From Metridium senile (lineage: Eukaryota > Cnidaria > Anthozoa > Actiniaria > Metridiidae): 64,000 nt of DNA. The notes beneath the pieces were generated by a model. That model saw nothing but the letters and a program-made list of their open reading frames with translations, had not been told where the DNA came from and ran no database searches. The stretch lies in contig OX459096.1 in NCBI GenBank assembly GCA_949775045.1, positions 33,847,160 to 33,911,159 on the forward strand, read 5' to 3'. Positions 48,801-60,800 of the stretch are shown piece by piece. Each line of letters starts with the position of its first letter. Position 1 is the stretch's first letter. The translations under genes and the position numbers were made by a program.

Positions 48801-51800
48801 ACATGGTGATCACGTGATTATCAATGCCCAGTCTCCCAACAGAGACAATATGACGAAGGTCACTGGGGAGAGTGTACAAGTGTAGTAACGTTTCAGGTTT
48901 TCCAGTTTCTCGATGGATGTCTTTCCGTGTTAGATCCCAAATACGGACGACGTTGTCCCCTCCAGAAGTGACAATGACGTCATCTGCTGCTAGCAGAGTC
49001 CTTGAGATGTAATCTGAAGGATCTGGGACAACTTTTCGTTCTTCCGTCTTGAGATTCAACAAAGATACGGTATTTCGTTTAGGGAATACTAACTGATCAC
49101 TATCAGGTAGAATAGACACATGGCTGATCCAATCATCAAGCTTACAACGAATACTCTTTGTCTTGGCTCCAGTTAGCACATCGTAAAGATCAACCCTCAT
49201 CTTCTTGGCCACAATCACCTCACTTGCTTGTCTCATCACGATGTCTGTCAGGTTAAGATAATTTTCATCGTCTTCATTATCAAACACTATAAACGATCGG
49301 AGAGATTTGGCCTGATCTACATCAATTACATTGAGTGAGTTTTCGTCTTTACTTGAGTTGCATAACACTGTATCTTGAAATGATGTTAGTAAACTATTCT
49401 GACCAGTCTCTCCTACTGGTTGGACGTTAGTTAATGCCATACCGAGACTACCAGTTAGAATGTCAAATGATTTGAGGCTTTTCTCCGTGAATACGACCGC
49501 TGTTGTCCCTTTAGGACCAACCAGTGTGAATGGTGGAGAATGGTCAAAGTACTTCAGTTTGATACTAATACACAAGAACAAAACATACTATGTTATTATG
49601 ATGTCAACAGACAAAAAGTACTATGTTGTTATGAATTGTATATATTCCATTAGCAAACTATGCGGTAAAGAAAAGGAATGGGTAAAAAGGGGGGAAATGA
49701 GCTAAGAAACAATTCTTATTCTAATACGACGACAAAGTAAGGACAAAAACGTCAAGGTTTAAAAATACATAAATTAAATTAAATGATATGAAACAAATTT
49801 AACGAAATTAAAGAAAAATACTGCACTGCCAGGGAAATCACATTATAAAGAAAACTTACTAACGTGCTCTCTAAACATGTTGGCATGCACATTACTACAC
49901 GTATAAGATCGAGACGTACCTCCTAAGAATTTCACCAGTATCGAAGTCCATGATAGTCAAACCTCGTCTTGATGCCGCTATAATACGTCGATCGTCATAG
50001 CAACATTGGACAGTACTGACGTCATCACCGATATCATCTACCGATACCATCATTTGACCGTCCTTGATCGACCACACCTTGACGGAACCGTCTTGTGAAC
50101 CTACATAAAAACAGTTTTGTTACATATGCACACATGCTTATATGGATGGTATTCATACATAATTAGAATAAATGGCATTTCATGACATGACATGACATTG
50201 CCTCTCTCACCTCTTGTTTATTCAACTTTACTGACGTTTCGAGCTTTAGTCTTTTACTTCGATGAAGGACTAAAGCTCGAAACGCGAGTAAAGTTAAATT
50301 AACAATTTTTACGGTGTTACAGATTTCATTCTATTACCTATCGTTTATATCAAACACCGACGCAGCCTATACTAGTTTACTCGCTATGGTTTCTATTTAT
50401 TCTCGTTTATTCTATGACTTAAGTTTTATTATAGACTTGCAAACCTGTGACAAGATATTTTCCATCACGTGACACCGCCAATCCATACACTCCTCCTTTA
50501 TGTCCAACCAGTGTTCTGACCAATTGTCCCCCGGGGGGTGTGAGAAAGGCGCGGTTTGGTAGAAGGCTTGGCTCGTCTGGACTATGAGCATCTTGTAGTA
50601 GCTTTTGTAGTGTCTGTAAAATGATAACGATTATAATAATAATAATGACAACATTGACCATCTTGAAAATGACGATAACAATAATTATATCATATCGCTA
50701 ATACCGTAGCCTGCGTTACATCCGGAATTTTCTTCGCAAAGTCCGTCTGCGAAACAGCGCCAGAAAGCTTGTTCTAGACCCCCTGCAACTTGCACGATTA
50801 TATATAATAGATTCTGATTGTCTCTTGACCCTCGAATGATATTCGGCTGCATGTTGCTATCCAATAAGAGTTCCATACTAAATATACTATGAATAAACCG
50901 ATTACAAGAGAAGAAATACCGATATTGCTTCATAGTGTGGACTGTAGCTTTGAATGCGACAACCATTTTTGAAATAGGTGTATATAATAGATTCTGATTA
51001 TATAGATCGCTCATTCTTACATGAACTCTTATTGGATAGCAACATGCAGCCGGATATCATTCGAGGGTCAAGAGCCAATCAGAATCTATTATATATAATC
51101 GTGCAAGTTGCAGGGGTTCTAGAACAAGCTTTCTGGCGCTGTTTCGCAGACGGACTTTACGAAGAAAATTCCGGATGTACCGCAGGCTATAATACCGATA
51201 AAACTAACGGTAATGAAATTAATCATAATATATAAAGATGATAATGATTGTGATGATGATATTACTTACGTCACTCAAAGGCGAAGCGACCAATGACGAT
51301 GCGTCCTGTACTTGTTTCTACAGCAACAATAAAAGAGTTGAAATATAAACAAAATAACAACTATATAGTACACATGATAAATATCTTACGTCATACAGAC
51401 GACTAACGAGCTGTGAGGCAAGCTGGCCAGAATCAGCAACAATGGCGTTCTTTCCTAATTCCAATAATTCGTTAACATTAACAATGTCTTGATCAGAGTG
51501 GAATTCGATGGCATGCTGAAAATCGTCTAAGACATCCCTACAAGGAGGAGAAACGTTTTTTTAGGAGCAGGAGCAGGAGCGGGAGCGGGAGCGGGAGCGG
51601 GAGCGGGAGCGGGAGCGGGAGCGGGAGCGGGAGCGGGAGCGGGAGCGGGAGCGGGAGCGGGAGCGGGAGCGGGAGCGGGAGCGGGAGCGGGAGCGGGAGC
51701 GGGAGCGGGAGCGGGAGCGGGAGCGGGAGCGGGAGCGGGAGCGGGAGCGGGAGCGGGAGCGGGAGCGGGAGCGGGAGCGGGAGCGGGAGCGGGAGCGGGA

Positions 51801-54800
51801 GCGGGAGCGGGAGCGGGAGCGGGAGCGGGAGCGGGAGCGGGAGCGGGAGCGGGAGCGGGAGCGGGAGCGGGAGCGGGAGCGGGAGCGGGAGCGGGAGCGG
51901 GAGCGGGAGCGGGAGCGGGAGCGGGAGCGGGAGCGGGAGCGGGAGCGGGAGCGGGAGCGGGAGCGGGAGCGGGAGCGGGAGCGGGAGCGGGAGCGGGAGC
52001 GGGAGCAGGAGCAGGAGCAGTGATTTACCTGAGTGATTTAGCTTTTATCTTTGCTTCAAGCCATTTGTAATTACATAGTACTTTTTCTTTCAACAGTTGC
52101 CATTGTTTACTCATTATCAGATGATATGGCATTTCATGAAGTTTTCTTAAGTTGTACTGGTTACGAGATAGTTTTAAAGGTTGATTCGCTACACTAGATA
52201 ACCGAGAATATTCCAATTTCCCTTTTGCAGGCATTTCATCGTGATCTGGAAAATTGACACAAACTTGATATTATCATATTTCCATTTCATGATGTAATGA
52301 TGCTGTTGATGATAATGAAATCGATGATAATGATATTGATAAGGATGCATGTGATGGTGATGACAACAACGACGTTGATGATGATAGTGATGGTGATGAT
52401 GGAGTTAATGATGATGATGACGACATTGATGATATCGAACTGTTAATTAACCTACCATCATTTGCTTTCCCCATAAAGTAATTAGCCATATGCAAATGTA
52501 GTTTGATTCTCTGTTGATTGTCTGACAAATAGCGAGCTTTAGCGGCTTCGATGAACTGACGATGATACCAGTAAGTTACACGAGCACCCTCGACACCTCT
52601 AGATACAAGATAGGAGTCAAGATCCGCACGAATTCGAACCCAGATCAATGGAGGCAGACGGCGTATTGGTGGCTCCCAGTACTGGAATACATCATTGAGA
52701 ACCTCATCGTCACAAGATAGGATGTCTTCTAACTCGTTCGTCGTAAGACCACTACGGGCTTAAAAAAAAACGTTTAGAAAGTGAAGCATGGCAAATTACG
52801 TACACGGAAAATTGGAGATACGCGCGTTTTTTTTAAACTTTTCAGATACCAATAGTCTATCGGATAATTAACAAAATTTTCCAGGGAACGATAAGATTCT
52901 ATAGCAGGTCCACATCAGCCTTTGGCAGCCAACTACATCGTTGTAACTAATTATAATTATTCCTTTAATGTTTTTAACCTGCTTTATCAAACAAAAATTG
53001 ATTCAGAAGCTTCTATTTCACGCAGTAAAGGTGCAAATTAAAAGCATGAGTAGTGAATTTTATAACACTATCCTTTTTTCCATTTTTTACTCACAGCCTC
53101 ACGTAATTGTTTGTTCATAAAACACTTCTGGGGCCGGTTGTACGAAGGGTACGGATAAAGTTATCCGCGGATAAAAGTTATCCACTGCATATGTTTTTCA
53201 TAGATTTTATCCGCTAGATAAGGATTTATCCGGTGGATAGCGCTATTCACCCTTCGTACAACCGGCCCCTGAGTTTTAGATTGCTCACGCCATAATTCAA
53301 ACAGGTGAATATCAACCCAATAGAAGTACTCAAATATTATATCCTATATTATAATATCATTAGTATATGTATAATATATATATATGCATACATATCTATA
53401 ATATATATGTATATTATTATGTTTAATATTATATTATTAGTATATGTAGAAGTTCGTACAAATAGCACTATTTAGTACAACATTATTGGGTCATATAGGT
53501 TTCAATTCACTACTTCTAATAACGAGTTACCTCCGGTGAGGTATCCAAGAGCGTGCCTTACTAACAACTCGCCATGCCGACGCTCTGTACGTTCAAACAA
53601 AGTGTTGATAGCATCTCGTATAGTAACTTGTAAGCGTGTTTCATCTGGAGGCATATATGACCGCCACTTGCATGCTTCATCAAAAGACAGCTTTAGAAAC
53701 AACGGTAAAGGACATTGTGCAAAGGCTTCTTGGATAGATTTGAGCTGGTTGGGTTGTAGGCATCTTTGTTTAAACTTAAGCCATTTCTTGAGAATATCTT
53801 GTACGTCAGACTCGGGTAGATTGGGTACCTCGATAAATACCTTAGGGTCTTTAAGAACAGCCTAAAGATAATTGTAGATATCGTTGTGATATGTACAACA
53901 CGCAAAAAAGAAAACAATAAAATAACAAAGAGGAAGTGAGCTTGAATTTTTCGTTTTGCAAATTCCCCAGAAAAACTAATAAACAGAAATGAGCCAACAG
54001 CACTAACAACAACCAACACCACCAACAAAAACACTGCCATTCACACCACCAACAAAAACACCTCCATCCACACCACCATCAACAACAAAAACACCACCAT
54101 ACACACCATTAACAACAAAAACACCTCCATACACACCAACACCAACAAAAAAACACCTTCATCCACACCACCACCACAAGCAATGGCAAAAACTCCTCCA
54201 TCTACACCACCACCACCAACAACAACAGCAAAAACACCACCATCTACACCACCATCATCACCACCAACAACAACAACAACAACAACAACAAAAACACCTC
54301 CATCCACACCAACAACAACAAAAACACTTCCATCCACACCACCATCACTACCAACAAATACACCTCCATCCACACCACCAACAACAAGAACATCTCCATC
54401 CACACCACCACCACCAACAAAAACACTTCCATCCACACCACCATCACTGCCAACAAATACACCTCCATCCACACCACCACCACCACCACCACCAACAAAA
54501 ACAACAAAAACAAATACACCTTCATCCACACCGCCACCACCACCACCAACAACAACAAAAACAAAAACACCTCCATCCACACCAACACCATCAATTAAAA
54601 CAACCAGTACCCTAAGCTTGGGATAACAGCGATATTGAGCATCTGGTAGGGTAGAGACTATTATCTTGACATTATCAGGAAGGGTTTTTGGTAACCATGA
54701 TAACTGCCTTCCTCCTCCATTAGGTGATAGTTGATCCAAGGAATCGAAGAGAACAATTAAAGGCTTATTACTTGTTGCTGATGAGAGAAACGTTGGGAAC

Positions 54801-57800
54801 GCTTCCATTAAACTCTTTGTACCCTGAGAAATTCAATCAAAAGGTGAGCAAGACTTTATGAAAATAAAACACGATGTTATAAAAAAAAATATTTATATTT
54901 AATAACAATGAAAAAATATTAAAAAAAACAAAACACAAAAGAATAAAAAATAAAGACATATACAAACAAAAAATATATAGACAAACAAACGTAACTCAAT
55001 AAACAAATAGACATTCAAACAAACAAACAAATGAACAAACAAGCAGACAGACAAACAAACATACAAACTCACACAACTTCAAGAAACAATACCAACTCCG
55101 GCATACTCAACATCGTTTACCTTGGGTATTTTAGTGTCCAGTTTATAAATAGTCTTGATCTGTTGTAACACGGTAGTAAGTAGTGGACGAATAGATGAAC
55201 TGCGTGCTGTTGTACCAAGAAACCTTCCACAAAAAACACAGTTTTACTTTGGTATATATTAATATTATTATTTGTTTGCCCTATTCGGCTGTTCTTATCA
55301 GACAGTACCTAAAAAGTAGCGATATACTTGTTTTGAGTGTATTTGACCACGTTAAATAAAGGTTAAATTTTTATTATTAGTAGTAGTAGTACGTATAGGA
55401 AAACGCACGATCTTGAGTACAATTCGTAATTAATAGGTACGAGTAATGTTTTGAAAAGTTTCAAAATTGGACGAGCCTTTTAGGTGAGTCCAATTTGATA
55501 ACTTTTAAAACATCACGAGTATCTATTAATTACAAATTGTACGAAAAGATCGTGCGATTTTTTATTTATAATATTCTGAAAAACTAATTGGTACTCTGCA
55601 GAGTACAATTTACGATTTAATTGTACTCCAATCAGAATCGAGTTATTTCGACAGTATATTATAATTACCTTAACACGATACTAGCCTTTGCTTTAGTCCA
55701 TTCTTGAACAAGCTGTGCTGTTTTTGCTACAATAGATGTCTTTCCACAACCTGACTTGCCATACAACACTAATGGGGTCTGGATAGAGCTCGTGATGTAC
55801 TCACAAATTTTCTGTAAAGTCGTTTTTCTGCCGTGAAACATTTCTATTTTACGCTGACAAAATAGTACATGTTGGCTGACTTCTTGGTATAAAAGACTTT
55901 CTATCGCAGAGTTTTGATTTTCTTCAATGCTTTTAGTAATCATTGCTGTAAGCATGTCCTCAAAATCAGAACAATACTTTGCCAAGTATTCTTTGTGTTC
56001 ATCGGTGTTGGGATCGATTCCTGGATGGATTTAATACGTGTTAATAATAGAGCAACAAACCAAACAGAACAAGCAAATAAATAAACAAACAAATAAAACA
56101 GACAAACAAATAAACAAACAAATCAAACAGACAAACTAACAAACAGACAAACAAACAGATAAACAAACAAACAAATAAATAAAACAGACAAACAAACAGA
56201 TAAACAAACAAACAAATAAATAAAACAGACAAACAAACAGTCAGACAAACAAACACACAAACACGTAAACAAACAAACAGACAAACAAACAAGCAAACAG
56301 TCAGAACAAACAAAAAGACAGACAAATAAACAAACAGACAAACACGCAAACAAACAAACACATTTCACTATGCCAACTTCATACAGAGAGCCTGAGGTTT
56401 TTTCCACCGGCAAAACATATAAGAACCACAACTTCTTGTATGCAGTTTTCATTATTTAAAGGCGTAACGATTTCTTCAATAGCTGTATTAATACCTTATT
56501 GCGTTAACTCAAACTATTTACCATTTTCGCTCCATTTGACAGGGTAAGTAGCAATATTTTGTCCTAGCAAGGCTTGCTTGATCTCTGTTTTTAGGTTGTC
56601 TTGTAGTTGTGTTATATTAACTCCGTTCTTATCGCTTTCTGTTCTGTCGACATACTTTAAGAGTTTATGATTATCTGCCTGTGATGTAAGGTCTAACTCT
56701 GTGAACTGACGGTGAAGCCATCCACATTTACTGCTGTCAAGACAAGGTTTGAGAATTCCTTCCTCGATCTCTGCTTCTGATACTATAAAAACAAGCAAAA
56801 GTGTTTTTTTTTTTTTATATATAATTCATAAACTAAACATGATTAAAAATTACCGGTCAAATTTCATCCATATTTCAAACTCATATATTTTCAAATTTTC
56901 GTATGCTAAGTTTTAATGAAAATGGTATCACAGTTCCCTTCGCAATCTCTGCGCCATCTTGAAAGGTAGCCGAGCCATTGCAATAAAGCGAGACAAACGT
57001 TAAGCTTGCAATGGTCTTTATAATTGCAAGCTCAACGTTCGTCTCACTTCAATGCAAAGGCCCGGCTACCTATTAAGATGGCGAAACTAGGAAACCGTGA
57101 AGGTGTCTGCGAATGTCTTTAAACTGCGCAACAAAGAACTCAAATCACGTACAGGGCGCAGTAGTTCAAAGCTCGACTACATTAAATTAAACCAAAATTT
57201 GAACCAAAAAAAGCTTTCCACAACGGCGCCCTGGATATTCAACTCAGATAACTAATAATTACTTTAAATAGTAATTGTAAAACCATCCAAATAACTACTT
57301 TTAATTAATACCTGAACGGGCATAGCGACGAAACTTTTCCCCATCACTGAAAACCTTACGAACAGCATTCATAAGGGCTTTCTTGAGTTCGTCAAACTCG
57401 GTTTTCCATTCCTGACGCGCATTGTCGCGGGATACATCATTATCGTTATTGAAGTATTCAGGAAACCATGAACTAACAGGCTGAAGAATGTACGATGTAG
57501 GGATTGTATTGAGATCTTCTTTGTACCATCTAAAACAACATGTAATAAATACAAAGAACGTAAATAATGGCTTAGGACGATAACGACATGACAGAGAACA
57601 AACAACATGAAGAAAACTGACGCAAAGTGGAAACATTAAATATGAAAAACTGAATGTCATTTTTTCACAATTGGCCAAATATCTCCTTTATGAACTGACT
57701 GATGCCCTACTAACTGAAGACCTCAGTATAAACTGAAAAAGATGTAGACTTTTAGGCAACGAGGAGATTGACGTTTTACTTTAGATTTAAAAACTTAGGT

Positions 57801-60800
57801 TTAAAGTGAATGTTGAATGATCTCATAAATGCGATAACGGGTGAAATTTTCTTCTTTGACACGAAGTCTTTTAAACTCATTTATAGTCAATCGATCAGGC
57901 TGGGAGGCAAGAAGTTGTAAAGATGTAAGGGAGGGGAGAGGAGGGAAAAGGAATTCATGCAAGAAAGGAGGCCTGTTGTAGGGAGAGGCAGCAATAAAGC
58001 TGCCACTTTGCAAGTTCACTATAATTATTTCATCAATACAGACCTATAAAACAGATCCTTGGTACTCTGGTCTTCCACAGCTGATAAAATCTGTTCAAAC
58101 TCTTGAGCTTCAATCTTAGAAGGTACCGGACAGTAGCCATATTTATCCGCCAACAGAGTCTAGATAACACGAAAAATAATAGGTAACGTTGTCAGATTTT
58201 TGATAACCTTCAGTCGACATCTAATTGTAATAGGCAAATAGGATGGGGGACATTGGGGTTTGCGGTATTGCGGTATTGGCCATTTTTTTAATGCGATATT
58301 GCGGTAAAAGGAATAAATTTTTGTAATGCGGGATTTAGGATACCTGCGTTATGCGATATTTATCCTTTTTTTAAGCGGTAGTTCGGTAAAATAAGCAAAA
58401 TCTAGCGGTAATGCGGGATTAAGAATTTCGATGGTATGCGATATTAACGGTTTTTGTTTTTTGAATTTTTTTTTGGTACGTATGGATGGTGTAAAAAAAC
58501 AAAAACGTTGAATGACCTTTGCGGGATTTTTAAATAATTTTTGCGGTACGTATTGCGGGATTTAACGCCCCCCCCCCCCCCCCCCCCCTTCAAATAGAAG
58601 TGTAAGTATAAAAAATGCAAATCACATGTCACACTATCATAGCCATAATTGGCTCATTTCAAGTGAAAATGAACTCCACAAAATGACATATTTACCAACA
58701 AATGGGGCTTTAATTCATAGTTCAGTTGGTAGAGCTTTGTACTGGTTTTGCACAGGTCATTACCCAAAGGTTATGGTTTCAAATGGTGTTGAAACACCAA
58801 TATTCCTCAAGGTTTTACTAATGCAGTTGTTTAGATTTCATAAATTACCGCAAAGTTCCTGATCATAATATCTAAAGTTAGTCTTACTATAAAGTTGGGT
58901 CCCACTGATAATTGTTGACAAGCTCTTATTTCCTGGATACAGAGTTCTATGGTCTCATGGGAATCAGTGACTTCGTCCCTCACTCCCCATCGCATATCAA
59001 CTACCTAAATCAAACAAACAAACAATACTGATTGTAATGCATCCTGGAATATACTAAATCAAATATTTAAGAAAAGTTTGTTTAAATATCTTTTCAAGTC
59101 TTGAAAAGATGCTCTTTAATAATCTTGTTATAACCACCCTAGGAGTCTCACAATCACATTCTCACAATCCAGTGTTGCAATTTTGGATTCACTTCTGTCC
59201 CCTGTTTGTCTTGATTTTCATGACATGATAAACAACTGGCTAATTGTCCCCTTGCCAGCTAGGATTCTGGGTAACCTATAATAATATATCTTACAACAGG
59301 TGTAGATTCAAGGGGGATGCACATCTGGGTGACTATTTCCCCCCTTTTTCTCATATATTTTGTTGAATACCAAGGATACAAGACATTCCCTCCTCCCGAC
59401 GCCCTCCTTCCTACCCCTCCTCATTCCCCCTCCTCTTTAATCCTTCCTTGACTAGCACCTGCATTCCTACCTAATATATTTATTATTAAAAAGATTTATA
59501 ATCAAGATGTTTACCTGGAATTCATACCCATATGATTTGCAAATGGACTTCAACTTTGGATAGACTTTCTCCATTAATGCATTGCGCTCATGTTCAGTGT
59601 CTTCAAAACAGCACATGTTATATTAACATTTAATAATTAATAATAATAATTTATGTCTTAAAATGTATTTAAAATCTCAATGCTTTTACAATCTAAGATA
59701 CATGTATACAACAACAAAATAAAATGAATAGATAAACATTGATAAAAATGTAAAATTATATACAAAATATGTCCTAAACCCCCCCCCCCCCCCCCCCCCC
59801 CCCAAAAAAAACCCTGAAAACTCTATTAAATATAACCACAGACAGCCCAACTAGTCTATCTGAGTAATTTTTGAAAGTGAATAATATTATTTTTTAATGT
59901 GCAGGTCAAATTTCTAGAAACATCACGGTCGCGGCAAGGTACACACAGGACAGGATATTTTTTTTCCTTCTCAATGCTCTGCAGGATATTTATTTCTATA
60001 CTTTGCAACAATTTTTTTCTCCCCTTTCAGTGCAGGAATTTTTTTTTTTATTCCATAATATTTGCACAAACTTTTTAGGCCCTTTTTTAGGCCATGCAGG
60101 AAATTTATATTCAAAATCACCCACCTCCCCCCTCAAAAGTTAAATTGTATAGAAGGCAGCATACCTGTAAATGTTGAGCTGATGAATATTCTTATCAGTT
60201 TTGTATTTAAAGGACACTTCTCATCCACTGCACCTTCAAGTATCTTGTCTATTTGATCACAAAGCTCAGATCTAAAACAACATTACAATATCATTAAGCA
60301 AAATACTGCAAATACTCTAGTATATATATAAACAGTGAATACATGACTAGAACTCAGACATAAATGGTGTTGGTGAGCCGTGATCATCTGGGTGTGCGTG
60401 CTATCTCTAGTGTGTCATATATATAATGTATCTTCAATTGACTTCTGCTCAGGGCATCTATAGAAATAATATCAGACACAAACATAATACATATAATATA
60501 TTCTTTTTCAAGTGAGACTTTAGTATACTCATTTATGTAGGAGCAAGGATGGCACAGTTGGTTAGTGTGCAGCATTCTGTACAAGCTTATAGGTTCGATT
60601 CCCAGTGACCTTGCATCCTTGTTTCCACTTCTCTCCTTTTCGTGTAGCTTTAAGTAGCTTTAAATACCTGTAAAACAGCTAGCACTGATGGAGAGAGGAG
60701 CTTAAAATGAGCACCGTCAGCCTCAAGTTTATCAGTATATGACTGTCTATCAGTATATGACTGTCATGAGTTACCAATGTTATATAAGGTTAGTTTACTT

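Noticed and set aside
54041..54808. Long Gly/Val-rich minus frame joined to the NACHT exon, and a Thr/Pro plus frame at 54183-54626
   Set aside because: Both come from the ACC/ACA repeat. The real exon ends at the 54611 donor and joins in phase to 53861.
56041..56452. Cys/Leu/Val/Phe-rich minus frames
   Set aside because: Translation of an AAAC/AGAC microsatellite in an intron.
60537..60640. Functional tRNA gene
   Set aside because: A and B boxes are good but the acceptor stem does not close, and SINE-like sequence follows.
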